DNA of 52,420 bases. It comes from Verrucomicrobiota bacterium (GTDB taxonomy: Bacteria; Verrucomicrobiota; Verrucomicrobiia; Limisphaerales; J093). Location of the stretch: the NCBI GenBank assembly GCA_016871715.1, contig VHCO01000024.1, positions 1 to 52,420 on the forward strand. Direction: 5' to 3'. The translations under genes were made by a program, and so were the position numbers. Numbering within the stretch: position 1 is the first letter of the stretch; every line of letters starts with the position of its first letter. Shown here one piece after another: positions 44,163 to 52,420 of the stretch. Below the pieces are notes generated by a model. It ran no database searches and was not told the DNA's origin. It saw only the letters and a program-made list of their open reading frames with translations.

Positions 44163-44807
44163 ATGAACGCGAAGAACTTCCTGATCCCGATGGTGGTCGA
44201 GCAGACGGGCCGCGGTGAACGCGGCTACGACATCTACTCGCGCCTGTTGGTGGACCGTATCATTTTCTTGGGGACGCCCGTGGATGACACGGTCGCCAAC
44301 GTGGTGATCGCCCAACTGCTCTTTCTGCAGATGAACGATCCGAAAAAGGACATCCACCTCTATATCAACTCGCCCGGCGGCAGCGTCACGGCGGGCCTGG
44401 CCATCTACGACACGATGCAGTTCCTCACTTGCGACGTGAACACGTACTGCATCGGCCAGGCGGCCAGCATGGGCGCGGTCTTGCTGTCGGCGGGGGCCAA
44501 GAGCAAGCGCTACGCCTTGCCCAACGCGCGGATCATGATCCACCAGCCGTGGGGCGGAGTGCAGGGCCAAGCGACCGATATCAGCATTCAGGCCAAGGAA
44601 ATCCTGCGGCTCAAAGACCGCCTCAACGAGATCCTCGCCCATCACTGCGGGCAATCCATCGAGGCGCTCGCCCGCGACACGGACCGCGACCGGTTCATGT
44701 CCGCCGAGGAGGCGAAGACCTACGGGCTGGTGGACGAGGTGGTGAAATCGCGCAAGGAGATACCGGCGCTGGTCAATGCCGACGCCGCCAAGCCGGCCGC
44801 GTTGTGA
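44163..44807 (+). CDS. clpP: ATP-dependent Clp protease proteolytic subunit ClpP
   Basis: This is the serine protease chamber subunit that assembles as two heptameric rings with ClpX. The 214-residue protein has all conserved blocks: [20 protein letters not shown], the catalytic serine in [16 protein letters not shown] (Ser102), the histidine in [10 protein letters not shown] (His127) and the aspartate in [10 protein letters not shown] (Asp176). Spacing between the triad residues equals that of the E. coli enzyme (25 and 49 residues). The short N-terminus ([20 protein letters not shown]) matches ClpP with little or no propeptide. clpX follows 45 bases later, the usual order. Confidence 0.98.
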   Translation: MNAKNFLIPMVVEQTGRGERGYDIYSRLLVDRIIFLGTPVDDTVANVVIAQLLFLQMNDPKKDIHLYINSPGGSVTAGLAIYDTMQFLTCDVNTYCIGQAASMGAVLLSAGAKSKRYALPNARIMIHQPWGGVQGQATDISIQAKEILRLKDRLNEILAHHCGQSIEALARDTDRDRFMSAEEAKTYGLVDEVVKSRKEIPALVNADAAKPAAL

Positions 44808-44852
44808 GCGATGCGGTACGCGTCCTGACCCGAACTCCAGCCCCAGCCTCGC

Positions 44853-46130
44853 ATGGCTCGACCAACCCAACTCACCATGTGCAGCTTCTGCGGCAAGTCG
44901 CACGCCGAAGTCCGCAAGCTGATTCAAGGCCCAGGGGTTTACATTTGCGACAACTGCGTCGTGGTCTGCAAGAGCGTGCTCGACAAAGAACTGCGGGCGG
45001 AGGAACGCCGGCAGGCCCACCGGCTCACCGTGCCGCGTCCGGCGGAGATTCGGGCTTTGTTGGACCAGTACTGTATCGGCCAGGAGCATGCCAAGAAGAC
45101 CTTGGCGGTTGCGGTGCACAACCATTTCAAGCGCATCCAGGCGGATCTGGGCCTGACCGACCAACCGCCCGAGCAGGCGCAAGCGGAGGTCGAACTCGAG
45201 AAGAGCAACATCCTGTTGATCGGCCCGACTGGCTCGGGGAAGACCCTCATGGCGCGGTCCCTGGCCAAGGCCCTGGATGTGCCTTTTGCCATTGCCGACG
45301 CTACAACACTCACCGAGGCCGGGTATGTGGGTGAGGATGTCGAGAACATCATATTGCGGCTGCTGCAGAACGCGGATTACGACGTCAAACGGGCGCAGGT
45401 GGGGATCGTGTACATTGACGAGATCGACAAGATCGCGCGCAAGACGGAGAACGTCTCGATCACGCGCGACGTTTCCGGCGAAGGCGTGCAGCAAGCCCTA
45501 CTCAAGATCCTCGAGGGGACCGTCTGCAATGTCCCCCCCCAAGGCGGCCGCAAGCACCCCCAACAGGAGTACATCCGGGTGGATACCACCAACGTGCTCT
45601 TCATCTGCGGCGGCGCCTTCGTCGGGCTGGACAAGATGATCCACCGGCGGCTCGGCAACCGCGTCATGGGCTTCGCCGCCGTCGACCAAGGTGTCCAAGC
45701 CGGGTCCCACTCGGCCCGCGAGGTGCTCAAGCACGTGGAGCCCGAAGACCTGCTCAGCTATGGGTTCATCCCCGAGTTCATCGGCCGGTTGCCCATGGTC
45801 ACCGTCCTGGACGAACTGACCGAGGCGCAATTGGTCGAGGTGCTTACGACGCCGAAGAACGCCTTGACCAAGCAGTTCGCCAAATTGATCGCCATGGAAG
45901 GCGTGCAACTCGAATTCTCGCCCGATGCCCTGCACGAACTGGCCGCGCAAGCCCTCAAGAAGGGCACCGGCGCCCGAGCCCTGCGCGGCCTGATCGAGAA
46001 GTTGATGCTCGATCTAATGTACGAGCTGCCCAGCGCCAGCGATGTGTGCGGCGTTACGCTCACCCGCGCAGCCGTGCGGGGCGAGGATCAGCCGGTCATC
46101 CGTCGTAAACCCGACCAGGCCGCGGCCTAG
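44853..46130 (+). CDS. clpX: ATP-dependent Clp protease ATP-binding subunit ClpX
   Basis: This is the AAA+ unfoldase that recognises substrates and feeds them to ClpP. The 425-residue protein has the N-terminal zinc-binding domain with Cys10, Cys13, Cys32 and Cys35 (C-x2-C-x18-C-x2-C). Walker A is [20 protein letters not shown] (124-131), the pore loop is EAGYVGEDV, and Walker B is [14 protein letters not shown] (185-192). Sensor and C-terminal small domain ([20 protein letters not shown]) are intact. Length is standard. It is separated from the aminotransferase gene by 65 bases and no clear terminator is present. Confidence 0.98.
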   Translation: MARPTQLTMCSFCGKSHAEVRKLIQGPGVYICDNCVVVCKSVLDKELRAEERRQAHRLTVPRPAEIRALLDQYCIGQEHAKKTLAVAVHNHFKRIQADLGLTDQPPEQAQAEVELEKSNILLIGPTGSGKTLMARSLAKALDVPFAIADATTLTEAGYVGEDVENIILRLLQNADYDVKRAQVGIVYIDEIDKIARKTENVSITRDVSGEGVQQALLKILEGTVCNVPPQGGRKHPQQEYIRVDTTNVLFICGGAFVGLDKMIHRRLGNRVMGFAAVDQGVQAGSHSAREVLKHVEPEDLLSYGFIPEFIGRLPMVTVLDELTEAQLVEVLTTPKNALTKQFAKLIAMEGVQLEFSPDALHELAAQALKKGTGARALRGLIEKLMLDLMYELPSASDVCGVTLTRAAVRGEDQPVIRRKPDQAAA

Positions 46131-46195
46131 CACGCCCCCCCGAGCCGCACTTTTTCCTTTTCCGCTGCGGTCTTTTCCTTTTGCCTGTGGCGCGC

Positions 46196-47377
46196 ATGAG
46201 TGCGCCTTGCCCCGTCGAACGCTTTGTGGCCGACCACGTCCGAGCCATTCCCCGCTCGGGCATCCGGGCGTTTTTCGACATCGTCCAGAGCATGCCCGAG
46301 GTGATCTCGTTGGGCGTCGGCGAACCGGATTTCGTGACGCCGTGGCACATTCGGGAAGCGGCCATTTACGCCCTCGAGCGGGGGCGGACCAGTTACACCT
46401 CGAACCTAGGCTTGCTGAAGCTGCGCGAGGCCATTGCCCGGCAGGTCGAACGGGCCTTCCAGGTGCGATACGATCCGCGCACCCAGGTCCTCATCACGGT
46501 GGGTGTGAGCGAGGCCCTCGACCTCGCATTGCGCGCCCTCATCAACCCGGGCGACGAGATCATCTATCACGAGCCCTGCTACGTGAGCTACTCACCGAGC
46601 ATCGCCCTGGCGCACGGCGTGCCGGTCGCCGTCTCTTGCCGGCCGGAGGACGGCTTCGCCCTCACTGCCCAGGCCATCGAACGGGTGCTCACGCCCCGCA
46701 GCAAGGTCTTAGTCCTGAACTTCCCCACCAACCCGACGGGCGGCACCATGGTCCGGGCCGAACTCGAGCGGATTGCCGAGGTGGTCCGGCGCCACGGGTT
46801 GCTGGCGATCACGGACGAAATCTACTCCGAGCTCACTTTCGAGGGCGAGCATGTGAGTCTGGCGTCGTTGCCGGGGATGGTCGAGCGCACGATCTTCTTG
46901 CATGGCTTCTCGAAGGCCTACGCCATGACCGGATTCCGCATCGGCTACGCCTGCGGTCCGGTGGAACTGGTCGAGGCGATGATGAAGATCCACCAATACT
47001 CGATGCTTTGCGCCAGCATCCTCAGTCAGGAGGCTGCCCTCGAAGCCATCCGCCACGGCGAACCGGACACGGTGGCCATGCGCGAGCAGTACCGGGCCCG
47101 GCGCAACTTGATCGTGGGCGCGTTCAACGCCATGGGCTTGACCTGCCATCTCCCGCGGGGCTCCTTCTACGCCTTCCCGTGCATCCAATCCACCGGCCTG
47201 AGCTCGCAAGCGTGCGCGGTCCGGTTGCTCGAAGAAGAGAAAGTGGCTTGTGTGCCCGGCAACGCCTTCGGCCCGACCGGCGAAGGGTATCTGCGCTGCT
47301 GCTTCGCCACCGCCCTGGACCGCATCGAGCTCGCCGTGGAACGGATCGCGCGGTTTGTGAAGCGGCTGCGCGGCTGA
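46196..47377 (+). CDS. PLP-dependent class I/II aminotransferase (AspC/PatA-like)
   Basis: The ATG at 46196 gives 393 residues. Motifs in order: ISLGVGEPDFVTPWHIREAA, RTSYTSNLGLLKLREAIARQ, VSEALDLALRALINPGDEII, VLNFPTNPTGG with Asn179, LAITDEIYSEL with Asp207 and Tyr210, and the PLP-binding Lys240 in LHGFSKAYAMTGFRIGY. All PLP contacts are present. Aspartate, aromatic or N-acetyl-diaminopimelate-type substrates are typical of this subgroup. It might transfer amino groups for lysine or aspartate-family synthesis, but specificity is not visible. It lies just downstream of clpX on the same strand and may be transcribed with it. Confidence 0.92.
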   Translation: MSAPCPVERFVADHVRAIPRSGIRAFFDIVQSMPEVISLGVGEPDFVTPWHIREAAIYALERGRTSYTSNLGLLKLREAIARQVERAFQVRYDPRTQVLITVGVSEALDLALRALINPGDEIIYHEPCYVSYSPSIALAHGVPVAVSCRPEDGFALTAQAIERVLTPRSKVLVLNFPTNPTGGTMVRAELERIAEVVRRHGLLAITDEIYSELTFEGEHVSLASLPGMVERTIFLHGFSKAYAMTGFRIGYACGPVELVEAMMKIHQYSMLCASILSQEAALEAIRHGEPDTVAMREQYRARRNLIVGAFNAMGLTCHLPRGSFYAFPCIQSTGLSSQACAVRLLEEEKVACVPGNAFGPTGEGYLRCCFATALDRIELAVERIARFVKRLRG

Positions 47378-47481
47378 CCGCGGGGCGGGACATCCGATGC
47401 GTCATGCAGCCGACCCCATCGCGCACCTTCGCGCACCGGGCCGCAGCTCCGCGCTCGGCCTCGCGAAGTCGGAGTCGACCT

Positions 47482-48825
47482 TTACTGCATCGGCAACGCC
47501 AACTGCAGTCGCTCGCCCTCGCGCCACACCGTGGCCGGAATGCTCGCACCGGCCGACTGGTTTTGAAGCAGCCAACCGATCAGTTGGCTCTCCGTTAGGC
47601 GCTCGGTCTTCCCAGCCACGGCTACGATCAAGTCGTCCCGTCTGAACCCGGCCCGCTTGGCAGCCCCGTGCTCGCCGTACTCGCCCGCATGTTGGACCAG
47701 CAGCCCCATCTGCTCCGGCCCTAGGCCAGCCCGCTGCCGCACGGCCTCGGTCGCTTCTCTGAGCCGCAGCCCGCCGGTGACCATGCGCCGCAAATCCCAC
47801 GTGGTGGCGCGCCAGGAGATGTCGCTGCGCCGGCGCCAGTCGGCCGGTAGGCGCAGCGTGACCTCGAGAAACCGGCTCCCGCGCTGGAGGCGCGCCTCGA
47901 GGGTGGCGGGTGCCGGGGCGTGGTGCAGGACCCATTGGACATCGGCAATCGAGAGCAACGGTTGCCCTTCCAGGCTGATGAGTTCGTCGCCGGGTTGGCA
48001 GCCGGCCTGAGCGGCGGGGCTGCCAGGGACCACGCGGTGGACGCGGGCTTTGCCCCCCGGGTCCAACTCGAGGCCGATTGCCTGGGGCATCGGCCAAGGA
48101 TAGATCACCGGCTCAGGCATCGGCTCTTTGGCCTCGCGCCACCAAGTCCGTTCAGCCTCGCCCACCTGGTGGCAATGCAGACAGCTCTGGACCACCTTGC
48201 CCTCATAATCCAAATCCGGCAGGTACCGCCCGCGCAGGCTGGGGTAGCCGTCTGGAGTCCTAAAGCGCGTCGGGCGGCCTTGTTTGCCCGCCAGCGCCCC
48301 GCGGTTGGCCGGATACTCCCGGTGCAGGTCGAGGGCAGCCTCGAGCGCAGCGCGGAAACCCTCGATCGAGATATCCCGCTCGGCGTGGGCAGCGTCCGAG
48401 CGCGATCCGTATCGGCCGTAGACCGTCCGGTCCGCGTTCATGAGAAAGACGGCGAAGGTCAGGTCGTAGTCGAACTGAAAGAGGCTCAAGTCCAGGCCAT
48501 TGGCGCGCACCAACCGCACGCAAACGAACTGGTCCATCAGGTCCGACACCTTAGGATCGTGACGAACAACCTGCTCGTCGAAGCTGCGACAGCCCAGTCA
48601 CGGCACACAGCGAAACACGACCAGCATCGGCTTTCGCGTGGCGGCGGCGGTGGCCTGGGCTTGGGGAAAATCGTTGTAGAACCAGCGCGCGTCGGCCTGC
48701 ACCTCGCGACGATCGGCCAACACCCGCTCCCGGCGATCCTCGGCGGCGGCCAGCGAGCAGGAGCAGGTGGCAAGGACAAGGATACTGGCACAGAGGCTGA
48801 GGTTAGGTCGATTCATGGACGACAT
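47482..48825 (-). CDS. Thioredoxin-fold/PDZ selenoprotein with in-frame UGA (Sec) and a haem-type CxxCH motif
   Basis: An ATG at 48825 (GAGGG upstream) opens a frame with a signal peptide (LCASILVLATCSCSLAAAED) and thioredoxin-like lead-in TRKPMLVVFRCVP. It meets TGA at 48600-48598 (codon 76) and continues in the same frame without another stop to 47482, giving 447 residues. The motif becomes C73-V-P-U76-L-G-C79, a CxxU redox site in the right place of a thioredoxin fold (followed by SFDEQVV...LVRANGLDLSLF). Then come QSCLHCHQVGE, a CxxCH haem-binding motif (Cys215, Cys218, His219), and two PDZ domains (about 250-320 and 374-447; VVPGSPAAQAGCQPGDELIS). A hairpin lies just after the UGA. I recognise this as the Trx/PDZ (seleno)protein family. 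A nonsense mutation is the alternative. Confidence 0.82.
48573..48593 (-). promoter_or_regulatory. Candidate bacterial SECIS hairpin downstream of the UGA codon
   Basis: On the coding strand, starting four bases after the TGA, GCT (48593-48591) pairs with AGC (48575-48573) and TCG (48589-48587) pairs with CGA (48580-48578). A 1x2 internal loop separates the stems and the apical loop is CAGCTT, which contains a G. Distance and size fit a bacterial SECIS element recognised by SelB. The stem is short and was found by eye only. Confidence 0.45.
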
Positions 48826-49188
48826 TCAGCACCCTCGTGTTGGGGCAGTCAAGGTCGCAGGGAGGCAGGGAGGCGGCGCTTGCGGGCAAGGGCAAAGCGA
48901 AACTGTAACTGGCGTTGCCCGGCTGGGGGCAGGGTTTGCCGCTGCCGCCGGCGGCGATCACCAGGAATGGGCAGCCGCCCGCCTTGCGGTCTCCGTGCGA
49001 GAATGGCTTCCGAGTAAGGAGCCCCGAGGGCCACGTCCGCCAAGCGGGTCTGGCGACCTGCGCCCCGCAAGGCGCCCGCCAGACCTCACCCGGGGAGGGC
49101 AGGCGGCAACTACCTTGCTGAGGATTCGAGCAGATTTCGGAGGTGGCGTTCCGAGCCGTTTGCTGGGCAGAGTGCCGCAAGTCAATCT
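48826..49188. other. Divergent intergenic region between selenoprotein and sialidase genes
   Basis: No gene is supported in this 363-base interval. The minus-strand frame 48803-49180 is open but its translation has no family-like features. The region must hold start signals for both neighbours, yet I see no good -10/-35 pair. Its main feature is the long hairpin at 49047-49085. Confidence 0.45.
49047..49085. repeat. Long nested hairpin (REP-like palindrome)
   Basis: GGTCTGGCG (49047-49055) pairs perfectly with CGCCAGACC (49077-49085). Inside it GCGCC (49060-49064) pairs with GGCGC (49071-49075) around a six-base loop. Fourteen base pairs with one small internal loop make this one of the strongest intergenic structures in the window. 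A RAYT gene lies at the window start, so a REP-type element is possible. Confidence 0.6.
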
Positions 49189-50364
49189 ATGGCACTTGGG
49201 TACATCGCAATCGGGCTCGGCCTGGTCTGGGGCGCGAGCGCACTGGCGGAACCGGCCTTCGCGAGCCGTTTCATCTTTCCGCCGCAGGAAAAGCACGTGC
49301 ACGCCAGCAGTATCGTCGAGTGCCCGAACGGGGACCTGCTGGCTTGCTGGTTTCACGGATCGGGCGAACGTTGGGCCGACGACGTGGTCATCCAGGGAGC
49401 GCGTCGGCCGCGCGGAGCTAGTGCCTGGGGACCGGTGTTCGTCATGGCCGACACGCCGGGATTCCCGGACTGTAACCCGGTGCTTTTCGTCGATCCGCAG
49501 GCGCGGCTCTGGCTTTTCTGGGTGTGCGTGGTGGCCAATCGCTGGGAGCATTCCCTGCTCAAGTACCGGCGCGCGGAGGATTACCTCGGGGCCGGCCCGC
49601 CGCGCTGGTCTTGGCAGGATGTGATCGTGCTTAAGCCGGGGGACGACTTTCCGGCGGTGGTCGAGGCCGGGTTCAAAGCCCTCGGGTTTGACCAGGCGTG
49701 TTGGGCGGAGTATGCGCTGCCCTACGACCGGTTGGTGGTCGAGGCCGCGCGCGAGCCCTTCAAACGCCAGAAAGGCTGGATGACCCGCAATCATCCGACG
49801 GTGCTGCCCTCGGGCCGGATTCTGTTACCGCTCTACTCGGACGGTTTCAACCTGTCACTGGTCGCCCTCTCAGACGATCGAGGGGAAACGTGGCGGCCCA
49901 GCGCACCCATGGCCGGGGTGGGCCCCATCCAACCCAGCATCGTCCGCCGGCAGGACGGCTCGCTGGTCGCCTACTTGCGCGACGGAGGCGGGCCCCCGCA
50001 CCGCGTGCAAGTCAGCACATCGACCGACCAGGGCGAGACTTGGACACCGGCCGTAGACACCGAACTCCCCAATCCAAGCGCGAGCCTCGAGGTCTGCCGG
50101 TTGGCCAGCGGCCGCTGGCTCATGGTCCACAACGACACCGAGCGCGGTCGTCATCGGTTGGCGGTGTCGCTTTCCGCGGACGAGGGCCGCAGTTGGGCCC
50201 ATACGCGCGCCCTCGAGCAGCAACCGGGCGGGTCCTTCAGCTACCCCTCGATGATCCAGGGTGCCGACGGGCGCATTCACCTCACCTATTCTCACCGGGC
50301 GCCGGGCGGTGGCGCCACCATCAATCATGTCGAGCTTGAGGAAGGCTGGGTGAGGCTTCCCTAG
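49189..50364 (+). CDS. Secreted sialidase-like (BNR/Asp-box) exo-alpha-sialidase family protein
   Basis: The ATG at 49189 gives 391 residues with a short signal sequence (MALGYIAIGLGLVWGASALA). Asp-box repeats of the six-bladed sialidase propeller are visible: LSDDRGETWRPS, TSTDQGETWTPA and LSADEGRSWAHT. Other family-like parts are KHVHASSIVECPNGDLLACW, WMTRNHPTVLPSGRILLPLY, GPIQPSIVRRQDGSLVAYLR and GGSFSYPSMIQGADGRIHLT. The conserved Arg and His contacts of this verrucomicrobial/planctomycetal subgroup seem present. True sialidase activity is uncertain: many members act on other sugars. It is divergent from the selenoprotein gene and likely works with the sulfatases and glycosidases of the window. 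Confidence 0.87.
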   Translation: MALGYIAIGLGLVWGASALAEPAFASRFIFPPQEKHVHASSIVECPNGDLLACWFHGSGERWADDVVIQGARRPRGASAWGPVFVMADTPGFPDCNPVLFVDPQARLWLFWVCVVANRWEHSLLKYRRAEDYLGAGPPRWSWQDVIVLKPGDDFPAVVEAGFKALGFDQACWAEYALPYDRLVVEAAREPFKRQKGWMTRNHPTVLPSGRILLPLYSDGFNLSLVALSDDRGETWRPSAPMAGVGPIQPSIVRRQDGSLVAYLRDGGGPPHRVQVSTSTDQGETWTPAVDTELPNPSASLEVCRLASGRWLMVHNDTERGRHRLAVSLSADEGRSWAHTRALEQQPGGSFSYPSMIQGADGRIHLTYSHRAPGGGATINHVELEEGWVRLP

Positions 50365-50500
50365 CCCCCACTCGATCGGGGCGGTCGTTGACTCCTGTGA
50401 CGGCAGGGCAGGTTCCGTTGCGTTCTGTCCCTATTCGCCAGGTTAGAAGTGATTGACAGGACATCGCACCCTTCCATTCGCCTAGCGCTAGCCCACTAGC

Positions 50501-51757
50501 TCAACGCCTTAGGGTCCATTCCATCAAGTCATTAATCGCCAGGCACAAAGAAGTTGACACTCTACGGGGAGAATTCGAGCTTCCGGCAAGTAGGAAACCA
50601 CCGTCCGGCGTCGCGATCGCGGCTCTCAGGTATTCGTAGCTATCACCACCGTACGATTGGTCCCAGAGCTTGTTCCCATTCTCTTCGATGGCAACCACCC
50701 AAAACTCTCCGTACCCTCGGAGCGGGGCTGTCCGGCCAGGCCCGGGCGGTGAGGTTGACCGCCCAGCTAGCACGTATACTCCTGGCGATGCAACAAAGGC
50801 TTCGCAAACCTCAGAGGCCGAGCCGCCGTAGGCTCGGTCCCACTGTTGACGGCCTTGGCTGTCAACTTTCACGACGTAAAAGTCGCTTTCGCCAAAGCTC
50901 GGGACTGTCTTGGTGCCGTCGGCTTTGGAGGCTGAGCCTCCCGCCAGGAGCAGCCCACCGTCCGCGGTTGGCGCGATCCCCCTCAATCCCTCGCCATCTC
51001 TGCCGCCAAAACTTCGGTCCCAAAGGATCTGGCCCTGCGCGCCGATGCGGACCAGCCAGTAATCGGCGCTCGGATAGGCGGCGCTCCCATAGTTGGGCGC
51101 CGATTTGTTACCGCTCGGCCAAGAAGAGGATGTTCCCCCAATCACGTACCCCCCGTCGGCGGTTTGTACGACGGCTGCCACAGCCCAGTCCTCCCCGGTG
51201 CCACCGTAGCTGTTGTCCCAGCGTTTGGCGCCCAGTTCGTCGATGCTCACGACCCAGAAGTCTGTTTGACCATAGTCCGGAGCACTCTTGTCCCCACCTC
51301 GGTCCACATTCGACATGGCGCGCGAACCGCCCAGCAGCAGGTAGCCCCCCTCGATCGAGCGGATGATCGCGTAAAGGTAACTGTTTCCTATGCCAGTGTA
51401 TCCTCTCTTCCACTGCCTGATGCCATCGGAATCGATCTTCAACACGTCATAATGGCGCGGGCTGGTAAACTCATCGTAAGTGCCTCCGACCAAGTAGCCA
51501 CCGTCCGCCGTGGGCAAGATGCACGTCGGAGTGTCATATCCGGCGGTTCCATAGACGCGCTGTCACTCGCCCGAGGCCGCGATGGCCACCATCGCCACCC
51601 CGGCCCATGCGCCGGCACACGATCGAGCGAGCTTGGAGGTGAGGCGGCGCGGTGTGGATTCCCTCCAGGTGTGGGGCAGGGCTAGTGCAGAAGGGGGGCA
51701 GCCCCCCATGGAAGTTGCGGGGGCCCGAGGGTTGGGTCGGTTGGCTCTTGGTGTCAT
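50501..51757 (-). pseudogene. Beta-propeller (delta-60-like repeat) secreted protein interrupted by an in-frame TGA
   Basis: From an ATG at 51757 the minus strand encodes an Arg/Pro-rich lead and a signal-like segment (SKLARSCAGAWAGVAMVAIA). It then hits TGA at 51565-51563 and continues in the same frame to 50501. The long part has five or more repeats of the type W-D-[RKQ]-x-[YF]-G-G...T-x-D-G-G-[YF]-[VL]-[LI]-G-G, for example LWDRSFGGRDGEGLRGIAPT and QQWDRAYGGSASEVCEAFVA. The stop sits exactly where the repeat Trp is expected (QRVYGTAGYDTPTCI follows), so TGG-to-TGA is the simple explanation. The last 20 residues also leave the repeat pattern, suggesting a damaged 3' end. Probably inactive. 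Confidence 0.7.
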
Positions 51758-51907
51758 AGCATTGACGGTCAGGAAACGCACAGCAGAAGAGGCATAAACC
51801 GTGCCGTCGTTGGAACTCGTGGCACCGGGCAGGCAGGTGGCTTCCCAAAGGCCAGGGTCATCCCAGCGCTCGGCCTTCCTGCCGATTTCAGGGGAGTGCC
51901 TGGGCGT

Positions 51908-52245
51908 TCAATGGGAGTTGGCCTGGGCAGTGACCAAGCTGGTCTGGCCCGCTTTTCCGGAAGGCCTTGCGCCGGCAGTTCGCCGCGCGAGCCAGAGGTC
52001 GATCGGCTTGTTCACGCCGGTGGGGCGGAAAAGAAGGGTGACCTGAGCACCCAGAGCCGCGGAGTGATAGCCAGCGTACAGGGCCTCTTGGACCAGGCGG
52101 CCGTCTTCGCCATAGACCTCGATGCGGTCTTCCATCCCGCCACGACCTCCGCTTCGTCGGGCATGAGCCGAAAAGACTCGGCGTGAATGTCGGCCCGGAA
52201 TTGCGAACCGACGATGCCGACCTTGACGCGTCCTTCGGGTTTCAT
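51908..52245 (-). pseudogene. Internally deleted Gfo/Idh/MocA oxidoreductase remnant
   Basis: The ATG at 52245 starts MKPEGRVKVGIVGSQFRADI and HAESFRLMPDEAEVVA, a Rossmann beginning of a Gfo/Idh oxidoreductase. At about 52135 the homology jumps frame to MEDRIEVYGEDGRLVQEALY and AGYHSAALGAQVTLLFRPTG, a typical C-terminal part of the same family. Roughly 250-300 codons between the two are missing and the frames differ. The gene is therefore a deletion relic. It cannot make a functional enzyme. Confidence 0.72.
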
Positions 52246-52394
52246 GGTAGGGCGCGACCGCTGGGCGCGCCGAACAAGCCAGGTCACCGGGCCCGAACGG
52301 CCGGCCCGGCGGTCCGGCCCTACCTCTAGCTGGCGGTTCATGAGGAGCGTTGACGCCAAGGTGGTCGGCGCTCATAGGGGCCATACACCGGCAG

Positions 52395-52416
52395 GGCGCG
52401 CAGTCCCCTGCGCGCC
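52395..52416. repeat. Perfect nine-base-pair hairpin at the window end
   Basis: GGCGCGCAG (52395-52403), loop TCCC, CTGCGCGCC (52408-52416). No T-run follows on either side within the window. The arm GGCGCGCAG also occurs at 296-304 next to the RAYT gene, which may be chance in GC-rich DNA. It could be a REP-type palindrome or part of a terminator of a gene outside the window. Confidence 0.55.
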
Positions 52417-52420
52417 GCCA

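Noticed and set aside
46150..46183. T-rich tract after clpX as a terminator
   Set aside because: There is no GC stem of useful length before the T-runs; it is simply a pyrimidine-rich spacer.
51563..51565. UGA as selenocysteine in the beta-propeller gene
   Set aside because: The stop falls at the conserved tryptophan of a structural repeat, with no redox motif nearby, so a TGG-to-TGA mutation explains it better.

Overview
The window is a GC-rich (visibly well over 60% G+C), densely coding stretch of a bacterial chromosome. The gene content points to Verrucomicrobiota (a Pedosphaera/Limisphaera-like lineage), with Planctomycetota as the alternative. The pointers are twin-arginine Gfo/Idh/MocA oxidoreductases, two FGE-type sulfatases, a WD40-repeat receptor kinase beside an ECF-like sigma factor, a huge GGG-repeat surface protein, a RAYT transposase, and a Trx/PDZ-type selenoprotein candidate. 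This assignment is inference from gene families; there is no rRNA in the window. No tRNA, rRNA or CRISPR array was recognised.

Layout. 1-7.4 kb: the edge of a RAYT transposase, a Tat-exported Gfo/Idh oxidoreductase, a secreted beta-propeller protein, a relic of an iodothyronine-deiodinase-like redoxin, a secreted sulfatase, a nucleotidyltransferase-fold protein preceded by a pentanucleotide tandem repeat, and a Tat-exported GH5 glycosidase. 7.6-15.1 kb (minus strand): a two-gene unit for a 1002-residue repeat-rich surface protein and a 1501-residue subtilase. 15.3-19.1 kb (plus): a sigma factor and a Ser/Thr kinase with 14 WD40 repeats, transcribed away from that unit. 19.2-27.2 kb (plus): a well-defined promoter followed by NfnA-NfnB-KorA-KorB and a fifth, unfamiliar 743-residue protein that ends in a one-cluster ferredoxin domain. 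27.5-36.8 kb (plus): a zincin metalloprotease, a TSPPYW DNA methyltransferase, a PaeR7I/XhoI-type endonuclease and a full-length Lhr helicase, all tightly packed or overlapping. 36.9-42.1 kb (minus): tagaturonate epimerase coupled to a sulfatase, then a glycosidase-like secreted protein. 42.2-47.4 kb (plus): a TPR-type membrane-anchored protein, ClpP, ClpX and an aminotransferase. 47.5-52.4 kb: a selenocysteine-containing thioredoxin/PDZ protein split by an in-frame UGA, a sialidase-like protein, and two decayed genes.

How the genes fit together. Exported glycosidase, sulfatases, oxidoreductases and UxaE suggest degradation of sulfated, uronate-containing polysaccharide. The Nfn-Kor operon links 2-oxoacid oxidation, ferredoxin and NAD(P)H pools, and its last gene may be a new electron-carrying or scaffold subunit. 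The restriction-modification genes appear to be co-transcribed with Lhr. The items most worth following up are the UGA-encoded selenoprotein (47482-48825), the five-gene redox operon with its novel final subunit, and the methyltransferase/PaeR7I/Lhr cluster.
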